The position numbers were made by a program, and so were the translations under genes. This document shows positions 7,377 through 16,511 of a stretch of DNA of 39,980 nucleotides, piece after piece. The DNA is from Planctomycetota bacterium (GTDB taxonomy: Bacteria; Planctomycetota; Planctomycetia; Pirellulales; Pirellulaceae). The DNA is taken from NCBI GenBank assembly GCA_017303505.1, contig JAFLCP010000065.1, forward strand, positions 1 through 39,980, read 5' to 3'. Under the pieces are notes generated by a model. The model made no database searches. It was given only the letters and a program-made list of their open reading frames with translations, and was not told where the DNA came from. Position 1 is the first letter of the stretch. Each line of letters starts with the position of its first letter.

Positions 7377-9605
7377 TTAACGTGTGGCTCTCTGGATTCT
7401 TTGGACGTTCAAGTGTTTTTTGCACCACCGCCTTATTGGACGCGGGAATGGTATCGACAAGGCAATAAATAAGACTGCGGTTGGCACTGCCGCGTAGCAA
7501 CCGATGAAGAGTTTCTCGCTGAGTTCCCAAAAGAAATAGGGATCTGGAACATTCTGCAAATGAAGACAAACGAACAGAATGACCAAGAAGCCTAACCAAA
7601 CAGAAGCGGTTGCCATTTTGAAAAGCAGCGCTCTCTTACTTGAATAAAAAATCTGCCATAGACCGAGACCCAATGTTGGATAAAAGAAGAAGCGGACAAG
7701 GCCTAGCCAAGGTTCAAGACTCGTAGGTTTCGCAGTCTTGAAAGCGAAGGTAAAGGTTGCAATGACCAACGAACATACGGCGAACCAGAACAATACGGGT
7801 GTTAGCGATAGTTGCCATAGTTTTCTTTGGTTGGTACGACTCTTCAGCTTGAGTATCGTTGTGACCACGATCGTTACGACTAAAAGCGTGCAGCCCACAA
7901 TCAAAGTCACAATCTGATACTCTATCCCTCTGTAATGGTCATAATGGAATCTACACACAAGTATGGTTTCACACATGATGATGAAGCCGATTGCGAGGCA
8001 GGTTGACAACCTCGAAACGGAGGCAGGTAGAATACGAATAGGTAGGAGAAGCACCCCAAAGCATAAGATGGCTATCAGGGATTGATTAGAAAGGCGATTG
8101 TTGAAATTGGGGTTCCCGACAGATTCCAGACGAAGCGAGCACAAATTCCACGCCAGCCATAACAGCACTATTGCAGCAAGAGAGTAGGGGATGCGAAGTT
8201 GGCTGCAAGCTGTAATGTATGTAAGGCACCATATGCAGACGCAAACGCCCATAACGAAAAGGGGCCAGTTCCATCCGCTGTGCAGATAGAATTGATCGAG
8301 AACTTCACCCGTGAGCATGTTGACCTTGTAGAAGGTCTGCTCGTCATCTGTCACCCACAAGTCTTCATCGTTATCGGCAAATCCCAGTGGTGTACTGTGG
8401 CCCAGCCAACTGTTTCCCTTCCAGGAAGCGGTTTGCTCATTTGTATCTCGTCGGTAGAACTCTAGGGTTCCTGGCGAGTTTTCAAACAGAAAAGGATCTT
8501 CGTCCTTGGGGCAGCAATAATACGAGCGGTTCGCGGAGTAAACCAGGCGAGAGATTGCTCCTGGCTTGCATGACCCAAGGACTTTTCCCGGTCGTCGAGG
8601 GTCGATTAATATGCGGCCAGTACGGGACCTGTATTCCAGCACACCGTGATTAAGTCCATGAGAAAAGTACCTTGCCCCCATTTGGTTTCGGATTTCAACG
8701 GGATGTTGGGCGATAATCTTCGCTGAGCTCGCTTCCCTAATTTCTGTATGTTTCTGATCAAAGCTAATCGATTCGATCAACCCCTGGCTCGATGTTGGGC
8801 TTGAATGGTATAGAGTGGACGAGATCCAGGTTGCTGCCCAGTGCAGTCCTTCTTCGTCAATGGCGTATAGCGTAACCAGTTGCCAAGAATTCGGCACGAT
8901 GTCGTAAAGATCAAGTGGGAAGGCAGGGGCTTCCATGCTCTCCATCTCATGTTGGTCTGTTACAGCCCAACCATGTGGTAGAGTTGAAAGGAAAAGATCT
9001 AGGAAATCCCAAGTGGTTATCGTGACGATCGCATGTGGAGATCCGTCGACGGCACTTACACTTCCGGGGAAAAGTAAATCTTGCTCGCGGAAAACACTCT
9101 GATTGAGTAAGTCAAATGAGTAGAGCTTGTTGCCGTCGCAGTGGACAGCATATCTGCCGTTCACAATTGAGTCGTGACTTGCTGGAGCTTTCGTAATCAT
9201 GGACTCAAGGGTATTTGGATCGACGATGAGTAAGCGCGAGTTGTTGTCCTTGAATACTAAGCTACCGTTTCTCAGGCCGACTGGATCCGTAAACTCATGG
9301 AACTTGTCGAAGGGCAATCGCTGATACGTCTTTTTCGTTAAATTGATAACGCATTTGTCCGCGTAGTCAGATTCGGAGAAGCCACGACGCCCACTTCTTT
9401 GATAAATTGTCTGCTTAAGGAAGGTATGATCATCTAAACGAACAAACGATGTCCAGACGTCCTGAGAAGAAGTCCACGGCAGTTCTCGCAGAGTCCAGCT
9501 TACGCCCAAGTAAAGCGGTACGACCGAGATCACGACGACGATCCACAGTGGGTATCGCCGCATTCGATAGCTCAACATTTTCAGTGTGTGTTGGAGCTGG
9601 GACAT
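7377..9605 (-). CDS. large polytopic membrane protein, tandem paralogue B, unknown
   Basis: A 742-residue paralogue of the neighbouring 5020-7269 gene. Shared landmarks in the same order are YRMRRYPLWIVVV at the N-terminus, a WTSS motif after the first membrane segment, the DEEG-HW phrase near residue 250, RPGK near 340, a TDD...TGEVLDQF segment near 430, a GW just before the first of the C-terminal membrane helices, and about nine helices to residue ~725. The ectodomain again looks beta-rich and propeller-like. It is first in a likely two-gene minus-strand unit; the 99-bp tandem array lies about 120 bp upstream of its start. Function unknown: a sensor, transporter or assembly factor could all fit. 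Confidence 0.85.
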   Translation of the reverse strand: MSQLQHTLKMLSYRMRRYPLWIVVVISVVPLYLGVSWTLRELPWTSSQDVWTSFVRLDDHTFLKQTIYQRSGRRGFSESDYADKCVINLTKKTYQRLPFDKFHEFTDPVGLRNGSLVFKDNNSRLLIVDPNTLESMITKAPASHDSIVNGRYAVHCDGNKLYSFDLLNQSVFREQDLLFPGSVSAVDGSPHAIVTITTWDFLDLFLSTLPHGWAVTDQHEMESMEAPAFPLDLYDIVPNSWQLVTLYAIDEEGLHWAATWISSTLYHSSPTSSQGLIESISFDQKHTEIREASSAKIIAQHPVEIRNQMGARYFSHGLNHGVLEYRSRTGRILIDPRRPGKVLGSCKPGAISRLVYSANRSYYCCPKDEDPFLFENSPGTLEFYRRDTNEQTASWKGNSWLGHSTPLGFADNDEDLWVTDDEQTFYKVNMLTGEVLDQFYLHSGWNWPLFVMGVCVCIWCLTYITACSQLRIPYSLAAIVLLWLAWNLCSLRLESVGNPNFNNRLSNQSLIAILCFGVLLLPIRILPASVSRLSTCLAIGFIIMCETILVCRFHYDHYRGIEYQIVTLIVGCTLLVVTIVVTTILKLKSRTNQRKLWQLSLTPVLFWFAVCSLVIATFTFAFKTAKPTSLEPWLGLVRFFFYPTLGLGLWQIFYSSKRALLFKMATASVWLGFLVILFVCLHLQNVPDPYFFWELSEKLFIGCYAAVPTAVLFIALSIPFPRPIRRWCKKHLNVQRIQRATR

Positions 9606-9723
9606 TGTCGGTGCATCTCATGCCGAACCATTGCGTCGGGAACATGCTGAAGTCAGGTGAAATACAGATTGCATCGAGGTGTGTAATTATCTAAGAATCC
9701 TGAAAAAAAACGCATAGAAAGCG

Positions 9724-10493
9724 TGGTGTGGTCGTACTGCGGTGAACGAGTCCAACGCGGACCTAGCCTCCGCATGCGCTACGGCTACGGGTTAAACGAG
9801 GCTGCTGTTCGCGGGGATCATTGTGGTGTTGGCGTAATGTGGTAATGAGTCCAACGCGGACCTAGCCTTCGCATGCGCTACGGCTACGGGTTAAACGATA
9901 CTGCTGTTAGCAGGGTTCGTTGTGGTGTTGGCGTACTGTGGTAACGAGTCCAACGCGGACCTAGCCTCCGCATGCGCTACGGCTACGGGTTAAACGAGGC
10001 TGCTGTTCGCGGGGATCATTGTGGTGTTGGCGTAATGTGGTAATGAGTCCAACGCGGACCTAGCCTCCGCATGCGCTACGGCTACGGGTTAAACGATACT
10101 GCTGTTCGCAGGGATCGTTGCGGTGTTGGCGTACTGTGGTGACGAGTCTAACGCGGACCTAGCCTCCGCATGCGCTGCGGCTACGGGTTAAACGAGCCTG
10201 CTGTTCGCAGGGATCGTTGTGGTGTTGGCGTACTGTGGTAACGAGTCTAACGCGGACCTAGCCTCCGCATGCGCTACGGCTACGGGTTAAACGAGGCTGC
10301 TGTTAGCAGGGATCGTTGTGGTGTTGGCGTACTGTGGTAACGAGTCCAACGCGGACCTAGCCTCCGCATGCGCTACGGCTACGGGATAAACGATGCTGCT
10401 GTTAGCAGGGATCGTTGTGGTGTGGTCGTACTGCTGTAATGAGTCCAACGCGGACCTAGCCTCCGCATGCGCTACGGCTACGGGGTAAACGAA
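9724..10493. repeat. eight-copy 99-bp tandem repeat array
   Basis: The landmark CCAACGCGGACCTAGCC (or its CTAACGCGG variant) starts at 9752, 9851, 9950, 10049, 10148, 10247, 10346 and 10445: eight copies with an exact 99-bp period. The most conserved part of each unit runs from ACGCGGACCTAGCC through CGCATGCG to CGGGTTAAACGA and contains an imperfect inverted repeat (TAGCC ... GGCTA around CGCATGCG). The rest of the unit varies by single bases. Inter-core segments 1 and 3 are identical and segments 2 and 4 closely similar, so part of the array is built from a 198-bp double unit. Although 99 is divisible by three, no long open frame crosses the array. Confidence 0.95.
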
Positions 10494-10596
10494 AAGAACA
10501 GCGGAATGCGAATGTGGACATAATCTGTTAGAATCAAAACGCTCGCTGAATCGATCGGCGAACTTTTACTTCCAATCCACTTCGCGTATTAAGTTC

Positions 10597-11475
10597 ATGC
10601 GTCTTCTTATCGATGGCTACAACGTGCTCCATCAAAGCGGCCTGCTTGGCAAAGGAAGCGGCGGGGTATGGTTGGAACGTGGACGAAAAAAGCTCCTGGA
10701 TCTGCTGCGAAATTCTCTCGATCCCACGACCCTGCTTGCTACGCATGTTGTCTTCGACGCTTACTCCAGTAGCAGCATCACCACCGAAATCACTAGCTAT
10801 CAAGAAATCAAAGTGCATTTCAGTCTCGGTTATGAAAATGCGGACGAATTAATTGAGAAGCTGATCCGCGAACATCACGCGCCGAAATCGTTGACGGTCG
10901 TTTCGTCGGATCATCGCATCCAAAGATGCGCTAAAGCTCATCGGTGTCGCATCTTTGATAGTGCAGCATGGCTAGATGAACTGCCGCAACGTCAGATTAG
11001 AAACAACAATGCGACACGCATCGTCGAGACGCCCAGAGAACAGGCTGCATCACAGGGGTTGTCTAACTATGAAGTGCAACTATGGTTGAAGGAATTTGGG
11101 ATCGCGGAAAATTCGGCCGAAAGAAATGCTGAGGTTTCTGCTAATAACGAACCTTTGCCCGCAGTCAGTATGGAGAGAGTTGTTCCAGCAGTTGTAAAAG
11201 GCCCACGCGGCAAGAAGAGCATCACTCCACCTTCACCCAAAAAACAAGCCCAAGAGAAACCTAAGGCTAAGTCAAGCGGGCAGCCTAAGCGACCCAATAA
11301 AACGGTCAGTAAACAGAGGCCGGTGGAATTGAAATCCGATGAAGGCAAGAAGCCGAACAAAAAGAACGCTGCTAAACGAGGAGAGAAGAAAGATCTGCCG
11401 CGCGCTCGGAAACGCGCGGCTCGTCCATTACCCGATGGATATAAATTTCCAGAAGTAGATGCTGCCGAGGAATAA
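10597..11475 (+). CDS. YacP/Rae1-like NYN-domain ribonuclease with Lys-rich tail
   Basis: A 292-residue protein. Residues 1-150 form a NYN (PIN-like) nuclease domain of the YacP/DUF901 family, whose Bacillus member Rae1 is a ribosome-associated endoribonuclease. Conserved acidic positions are visible at D6 (LLIDGYNVLH), D54 (VVFDAY), D83 (ENADELIE) and D105 (SSDHRIQ). Residues about 165-190 contain a short helical segment (LSNYEVQLWLKEFGI). The C-terminal ~95 residues are very basic, with many Lys, Pro and Arg residues, and are probably disordered; this extension is longer than in Bacillus YacP and could bind RNA or ribosomes (inference). No Shine-Dalgarno sequence precedes the ATG. Transcribed toward purD; the two genes converge. 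Confidence 0.85.
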   Translation: MRLLIDGYNVLHQSGLLGKGSGGVWLERGRKKLLDLLRNSLDPTTLLATHVVFDAYSSSSITTEITSYQEIKVHFSLGYENADELIEKLIREHHAPKSLTVVSSDHRIQRCAKAHRCRIFDSAAWLDELPQRQIRNNNATRIVETPREQAASQGLSNYEVQLWLKEFGIAENSAERNAEVSANNEPLPAVSMERVVPAVVKGPRGKKSITPPSPKKQAQEKPKAKSSGQPKRPNKTVSKQRPVELKSDEGKKPNKKNAAKRGEKKDLPRARKRAARPLPDGYKFPEVDAAEE

Positions 11476-11488
11476 GTCGGCCTATGAA

Positions 11489-11528
11489 GGACCTAGCCTC
11501 CGCGGCGCTACTGCTACGGGTTAAACAA
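11489..11528. repeat. isolated degenerate copy of the 99-bp array core
   Basis: The segment GGACCTAGCCTCCGC followed by GGCGCTACTGC and TACGGGTTAAAC matches the conserved core of the array at 9724-10493, with the central ATGC lost and a few changes. It lies in the 74-bp gap between the convergent YacP-like gene and purD. This shows that the core exists as a stand-alone dispersed element. Confidence 0.85.
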
Positions 11529-11549
11529 CCCGGCTGAGCGTCGAGTGGC

Positions 11550-12875
11550 TTAGCCTTCTTTTTGTTTCTTCTCGACGTACTGCAGAGCTTTGTCGGAGAT
11601 GTCTTTGCGGCACCACGAACCAGGCCAGCGCACTTTTTGTACTGCAGTGTAAGCTTGCAGTTTGGCTGCCGATACGCTGCTGCCAATCGCCGTAACGCCC
11701 AACACGCGACCACCATCGGTGAGCACTTGGTCGCCAGAGAGTTTGGTGCCTGCGTGGAAGACCTTTACATCTTCAATCTGAGCCGCAGCATCAAGACCGG
11801 TCACGATTTGATTCTTGGTGTATTCGCCTGGGTAACCTTGGCTGGCAACAACGACGCATAGTGATGGGCGTTCATCCCATTGCGGTGGATCGATTTGATC
11901 CAAGCGGCCGTCGACTGTTGCTTCGAGCAAGTCGACCAAATCGCTCTTGAGTCGCATGATCAAAGGTTGGCATTCTGGGTCACCAAAACGGCAGTTGTAT
12001 TCGAGGACCTTCGGGCCGCTTTGAGTTAGCATCAAGCCTGCATATAGCACGCCCGAAAATGGTTTGCGATTGCGTTTCATCGCATGCACGGTTGGAACGA
12101 GAATATGTTCCTCAATCCAGGCCATCATCGAATCATCGACGATTGGTGTTGGGCAGTAAGCGCCCATGCCACCCGTATTAGGACCACGATCACCATCAAA
12201 CGCAGGCTTGTGGTCTTGGCAGGCAGGGAGTGGAACAATGGTGCGGCCATCGGTGATTGCGAGCACGCTGGCCTCTTGGCCTTCCAGTCGTTCTTCGATA
12301 ATCATCTGATTGCCGGCCGTGCCAAATTCACGTCGCCGCGCAATGCGTTCGACCGCTTCGAGTGCATCTTCACGTGTCTTGCAAACCACCACACCTTTGC
12401 CCGAAGCAAGTCCGTCCGCTTTCACGACCACTGGGGCGCGATCGCCTTCATTAGGAAAACGAGCCTTGATGAATCGCATCGCATCATCCGCTTCGCGAAA
12501 TACCTGATAATCGCCCGTCGGAACGTCGGCTTGTCGCAATAAGTTCTTGCAGAATACTTTGCTGCTTTCCAGCTGAGCTGCAGCTTGGGTGGGGCCAAAG
12601 ACTTTCAGTTTCATATCCTGAAACGCATCCACAACGCCCAGTGCCAGCGGAGCTTCTGGTCCAATGACGGTCAGGCCAATCTTTTCCGTCGAAGCAAACT
12701 TCACCAAGCCGGCGATATCGGTCGCGGAAATGGTGACGTTTGAAACCTTGGCTCCTTCCAAAGCCGTGCCCGCGTTGCCGGGGGCCACAAAAACTTGATC
12801 TACGCGGGAGCTCTGGGCGATTTTCCAAGCTAAGGCGTGCTCACGACCACCGTTGCCAACGATCAGGACTTTCAT
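11550..12875 (-). CDS. purD: phosphoribosylamine-glycine ligase (GAR synthetase)
   Basis: Catalyses the ATP-dependent joining of glycine to 5-phosphoribosylamine, the second step of de novo purine synthesis, in the cytoplasm. The 441-residue length is near the family norm of about 420-430. Visible motifs are the N-terminal glycine loop GNGGREHALAWK (7-18), the ATP-grasp segment VVKADGLASGKG (150-161), the PurD signature GPNTGGMGAY (231-240) and the ligand-binding stretch EYNCRFGDPECQ. The C-terminal domain is complete (GGRVLGVTAIGS). It lies 74 bp downstream of the Gfo/Idh/MocA gene on the same strand, with no obvious terminator between them. Confidence 0.97.
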   Translation of the reverse strand: MKVLIVGNGGREHALAWKIAQSSRVDQVFVAPGNAGTALEGAKVSNVTISATDIAGLVKFASTEKIGLTVIGPEAPLALGVVDAFQDMKLKVFGPTQAAAQLESSKVFCKNLLRQADVPTGDYQVFREADDAMRFIKARFPNEGDRAPVVVKADGLASGKGVVVCKTREDALEAVERIARRREFGTAGNQMIIEERLEGQEASVLAITDGRTIVPLPACQDHKPAFDGDRGPNTGGMGAYCPTPIVDDSMMAWIEEHILVPTVHAMKRNRKPFSGVLYAGLMLTQSGPKVLEYNCRFGDPECQPLIMRLKSDLVDLLEATVDGRLDQIDPPQWDERPSLCVVVASQGYPGEYTKNQIVTGLDAAAQIEDVKVFHAGTKLSGDQVLTDGGRVLGVTAIGSSVSAAKLQAYTAVQKVRWPGSWCRKDISDKALQYVEKKQKEG

Positions 12876-12949
12876 GGCTTCGTTATTCTTCTACTGAACG
12901 GATCAACATAGGACAAAGGCCACATTCGCGACTGGACATAGCGATCCAA

Positions 12950-14029
12950 CTACGAATCGAGAAGTGGCAGGGTACGTTTGAGTTGGGCACTTTGGAAGGC
13001 CGTATCGACAATCTGCTGCCCAATTCGGCTTATTTCAGGTGATAGTGGACCTTGTAAGGGTTCGCCTGTACAGAGGGTGTGCACCATATATTCAATCGGA
13101 TTTCGATAGGGGGCGGTCAAAGGAATGACGGGCAAATCGCGGGCCACCGGCTCACGAGCAGTCTGAATGGTCACTTTGTTCTCATAGTCGTAGGAACTGA
13201 TCGTTCCTTCAGAGCCCACTAAAACGAAGCCGCATTTGGGTTGCGGTTGAGCGATCCAGGGATCGGTGAACGTTCCCCAACGCGTTTCAAATTTCGAGAG
13301 CCCCACCGAATATCGTGCGACTGTGATGCTATGCTCATCGACATCTAGTCCATGTGGGGCATCGATGGTCGAAGTGACTTCAAGTGGCTTGAGTCCATTG
13401 AAATACCATGTGCCTAAGGTCGTTCCGTAGCCCAAATAGTCCAGCAAAGATCCGCCACCTCTTTGGGCTGAATAAAACCAGCTGTGCGGTTTTTCCTTGG
13501 CAACCCACTCTGCTGTCCGTTCGATTTTCTCGGCAGTATGCCACAATGGTCCACGATTTCCATTGTAATAATGCACTTCTTTGAGCGTTCCGATTCTGCC
13601 TTGATCCACGTACGTTTTGGCTGTTTGATGGGAGGCGACCCAAACCAAAGGCCAGTTGATCGCCAACAATGTGTTATGTTTTCGACAGGCTGCCACCATT
13701 CGATCCGCTTCTGCTAAAGACGCAGCAAAGGGCTTTTCGACAAGTATGGCCCGCACATGGGGCGCAACTCGTTCAACCCAATCTCCATGTTCGGCTGAGG
13801 CGGGGCAGAGAATGGCAATGTCGGCCTTTGCAGTTTCCAAACATTTTTCAGGCGAAGTGAACACTTGCTCGCGCGGGATGTTTAGGCGGGCTATCGATTC
13901 TTCCATGCGTTCAGGTTGTAGGTCACAGATTCCTACCAATTGCGAATTTGGGTTTTCGACCACCATCCGCAAATTGTCACCCATGTGCATGTGATCAAAA
14001 TTAATACCGACAAATCTTATTGGTGCCAT
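12950..14029 (-). CDS. Gfo/Idh/MocA-family NAD(P)-dependent oxidoreductase
   Basis: A 359-residue member of the sugar/inositol dehydrogenase-like superfamily. The N-terminal Rossmann half runs from residue 3 (IRFVGINFDHMHMGDN), with the nucleotide-binding glycine pattern partly replaced by FDHMHMGD, through ICDLQPERME to the conserved VEKPFA (97-102), whose lysine is usually catalytic. The C-terminal half carries the alpha/beta substrate domain (YNGNRGPLWHTAEK, RGGGSLLDYLGYG). Substrate cannot be assigned; such genes are very numerous in planctomycetes. No signal peptide is evident. Start chosen at the ATG at 14029 because the fold begins at once; the frame extends 14 codons upstream to 14071. 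No Shine-Dalgarno sequence is seen for either. Confidence 0.85.
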   Translation of the reverse strand: MAPIRFVGINFDHMHMGDNLRMVVENPNSQLVGICDLQPERMEESIARLNIPREQVFTSPEKCLETAKADIAILCPASAEHGDWVERVAPHVRAILVEKPFAASLAEADRMVAACRKHNTLLAINWPLVWVASHQTAKTYVDQGRIGTLKEVHYYNGNRGPLWHTAEKIERTAEWVAKEKPHSWFYSAQRGGGSLLDYLGYGTTLGTWYFNGLKPLEVTSTIDAPHGLDVDEHSITVARYSVGLSKFETRWGTFTDPWIAQPQPKCGFVLVGSEGTISSYDYENKVTIQTAREPVARDLPVIPLTAPYRNPIEYMVHTLCTGEPLQGPLSPEISRIGQQIVDTAFQSAQLKRTLPLLDS

Positions 14030-14225
14030 GGTTGGTGCGATTAGAGTGGGGGAGGGGAGGGCGAGCGCCACGAATTATGGGATGTTTGATCCACTTCAAC
14101 TTGGGACAGGTTATACTTACGGAGTCGATTCTTCAATCGATATTGCCTACCTCCATTCAGGCTCGACCTTGAGCCGCTTATTGGACCTACCTGAAACGCT
14201 CGAGTGAGCTACGTTCGAGGATTGT

Positions 14226-16511
14226 ATGCGAAAAGTGAAATCTGGCGGTGGTTTGGCCGCATTGCTCTATACGTTCAAGAAGGCCAAAGAAGCTGGAGGA
14301 ATCTGGACTCTTTTCAAGGCATTGCGGACGCGTAACGCCTGTAAAACGTGCGCCTTGGGAATGGGTGGACAAAAAGGCGGCATGGTCAACGAGAAGGGCT
14401 CATTCCCCGAAGTCTGCAAAAAGTCCATCCAAGCCATGACTGCAGACATGCAGCCAGCCATCACGGCTGATTTTTGGAGCAAGAACAGTATCGAAGAGCT
14501 CGCGACTTGGTCGCCGCGTCGTTTGGAAAAAAGCGGGCGTTTGATTCAACCTGTTCTATACGAAAAGGGAGCAACCCACTATCGCACCATTACGTGGAAC
14601 GAAGCGTTCGATCGATTAGTCCGTGCGTTGAAAAATGTTACACCCGATGAGACGTTTTGGTACTTCAGTGGTCGAAGCAGCAATGAAGCAGGTTTTCTGC
14701 TGCAATTGTTAGCGCGACTGTATGGAACCAACAATGTCAACAACTGCAGCTACTATTGCCATCAAGCGAGTGGTGTTGGGTTAAGCTCTGCATTGGGAAC
14801 AGGCACAGCCACGATACAGTTGGAGGATCTTGAAAACGCCGATCTTGTTTTTGTGATCGGAGGAAATCCGCCGAGCAATCATCCACGGTTGATGACGTCA
14901 CTGATGCATTTGCGACGTCGCGGCGGCAAAGTGATTACGATCAACCCGATTCGCGAATTGGGCATGGAAAATTTCCGTATCCCCAGCGATCCATGGAGCT
15001 TTTTGTTCGGTACCAAAATCACGACGCGTTTTGTACAGCCTCACATCGGTGGCGACTTGGCGTTGCTTACGGGCATTGCCAAAATTATTGTCGAACGCGG
15101 GCAAGCCGACATCAATTTCTTGAGCAAGTATTGCAATGGAACGGAAGCCTATCTTGAATCGTTGTTCCATGCGAGTTGGGATGAGATTGAACGTTGCAGT
15201 GGCGTAAATCGCGAAGAAATCGAGGAAATTGCTGACGAATATGTTGCGGCCCGCAATGTTGTTTTCGGTTGGACCATGGGCATCACGCATCATCATCATG
15301 GTGTGGAAAACGTTCAAGCGATTATCAATTTGGCATTGTTGCGCGGAATGGTGGGCCGACCTGGCGCGGGGCTCATGCCGATTCGCGGTCATTCGAACGT
15401 ACAGGGGATTGGCTCGGTTGGTGTCACGCCCAAGTTGAAAGAGAGTATCTTCAAAAGTCTCACGGAAGAGTTTGGTGTAAAGCTCCCAACGACACCTGGT
15501 ATGGATACGATGGCCTGTATGGAAGCAGCCGAGCAAGGTCATGCCAAAGTGGGCGTGTTCTTGGGCGGTAACCTTTTTGGTTCGAACCCTGATGCGCAAT
15601 ATGCCGATCGCGCATTGTCGCGATTGAAGACGTTGGTCATGATCAATACCACGCTCAACACAGGGCATGTGCATGGCTTGGGAGAAGAGACGATCATTCT
15701 GCCCGTTCTCGCTCGCGATGAAGAACCCGAAGCGACCACGCAAGAGTCGATGTTCAATTATGTGCGACTGAGCGATGGTGGACCGCGACGCTTGCCTGGG
15801 CCGCGCAGTGAAATTCATGTTATTGCGGAATTGGGAAGACGGTTGTTTGAAGATAACGATGTGATTCGTTGGACGGACATGGAGCGAGCTGAGACAATTC
15901 GGCAGTGGATTGCGAAGGTCGTTCCTGGTTATGAATCGATCGCGAAAATCGGAACGACCAAAGAAGAGTTTCATATCTCGGGTCGTCTCTTTCACGAACC
16001 AAAATTTGCAACGCCTGATGGTAAGGCGGTTTTGTTCACTCACACACTAAAGCCATTGCCAGGCATGGGCGTGGGTGAAGTTCGGTTGATGACAGCTCGC
16101 AGCGAAGGGCAATTCAACACGGTTGTCTATGAAGAGGAAGATTTGTATCGCGGACAAGAACGCCGCGACTTGATCTTGCTGCATCCTGACGATTTTCCGC
16201 GATTAGGTTTGCAGCCGGACCAATTGGTCACCATTCGCAGCGAAGTGGGAGTGATGGCGAATCAAATCGCTCGAGCTTATGACCGCATTCGTGCGGGGAA
16301 TGCATTGATGTATTATCCCGAAGCGAATGTGTTGGTGCCCAGAAATCTTGACCCACTATCGAAGACCCCCGCCTTCAAGTCGGTGATCGTGACTTTGGAG
16401 CCACAGGTGGGGTGGGTGGAGCCTAGCAGCGTGATTCACTATCGATCCCAGGATGTTCCGCAAGAATACGAGGGAGCAGGGGATTCGCGCAAAGCGATGC
16501 GAACCTGCTGA
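14226..16511 (+). CDS. FdhF/YdeP-type molybdopterin oxidoreductase
   Basis: A 761-residue protein of the formate dehydrogenase-like alpha subunit group that binds bis-molybdopterin guanine dinucleotide. The N-terminal CKTCALGMGG (C39, C42) with a further C64 replaces the full four-cysteine Fe-S motif of classical formate dehydrogenases. The segment CSYYCHQASG (174-183) is where FdhF-type enzymes have Cys or selenocysteine followed by His; here C178 would be the metal ligand. Other family segments are VIGGNPPSNHPR, GRPGAGLMPIRGHSNVQG and the C-terminal MoCo-binding domain (about 640-760, with MYYPEANVLVPR). No Tat signal is seen, so it is probably cytoplasmic. Substrate is unknown, as for E. 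coli YdeP, which is linked to acid resistance. No electron-transfer partner lies adjacent. Confidence 0.88.
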   Translation: MRKVKSGGGLAALLYTFKKAKEAGGIWTLFKALRTRNACKTCALGMGGQKGGMVNEKGSFPEVCKKSIQAMTADMQPAITADFWSKNSIEELATWSPRRLEKSGRLIQPVLYEKGATHYRTITWNEAFDRLVRALKNVTPDETFWYFSGRSSNEAGFLLQLLARLYGTNNVNNCSYYCHQASGVGLSSALGTGTATIQLEDLENADLVFVIGGNPPSNHPRLMTSLMHLRRRGGKVITINPIRELGMENFRIPSDPWSFLFGTKITTRFVQPHIGGDLALLTGIAKIIVERGQADINFLSKYCNGTEAYLESLFHASWDEIERCSGVNREEIEEIADEYVAARNVVFGWTMGITHHHHGVENVQAIINLALLRGMVGRPGAGLMPIRGHSNVQGIGSVGVTPKLKESIFKSLTEEFGVKLPTTPGMDTMACMEAAEQGHAKVGVFLGGNLFGSNPDAQYADRALSRLKTLVMINTTLNTGHVHGLGEETIILPVLARDEEPEATTQESMFNYVRLSDGGPRRLPGPRSEIHVIAELGRRLFEDNDVIRWTDMERAETIRQWIAKVVPGYESIAKIGTTKEEFHISGRLFHEPKFATPDGKAVLFTHTLKPLPGMGVGEVRLMTARSEGQFNTVVYEEEDLYRGQERRDLILLHPDDFPRLGLQPDQLVTIRSEVGVMANQIARAYDRIRAGNALMYYPEANVLVPRNLDPLSKTPAFKSVIVTLEPQVGWVEPSSVIHYRSQDVPQEYEGAGDSRKAMRTC

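Noticed and set aside
9724-10493. CRISPR array
   Set aside because: The whole 99-bp unit repeats, including the parts between cores, so there are no unique spacers; the period is too long and no cas genes are present.
14086-14117. TTGATC...TATACT as promoter of the molybdoenzyme gene
   Set aside because: The spacer is 20 bp, too long for a confident sigma70 promoter, though the TATACT box itself is good.
14898-16043. 381-codon open frame on the minus strand
   Set aside because: Entirely antisense to the well-supported molybdopterin oxidoreductase gene; the sequence is an Arg/His/Gln-rich shadow with no domain.
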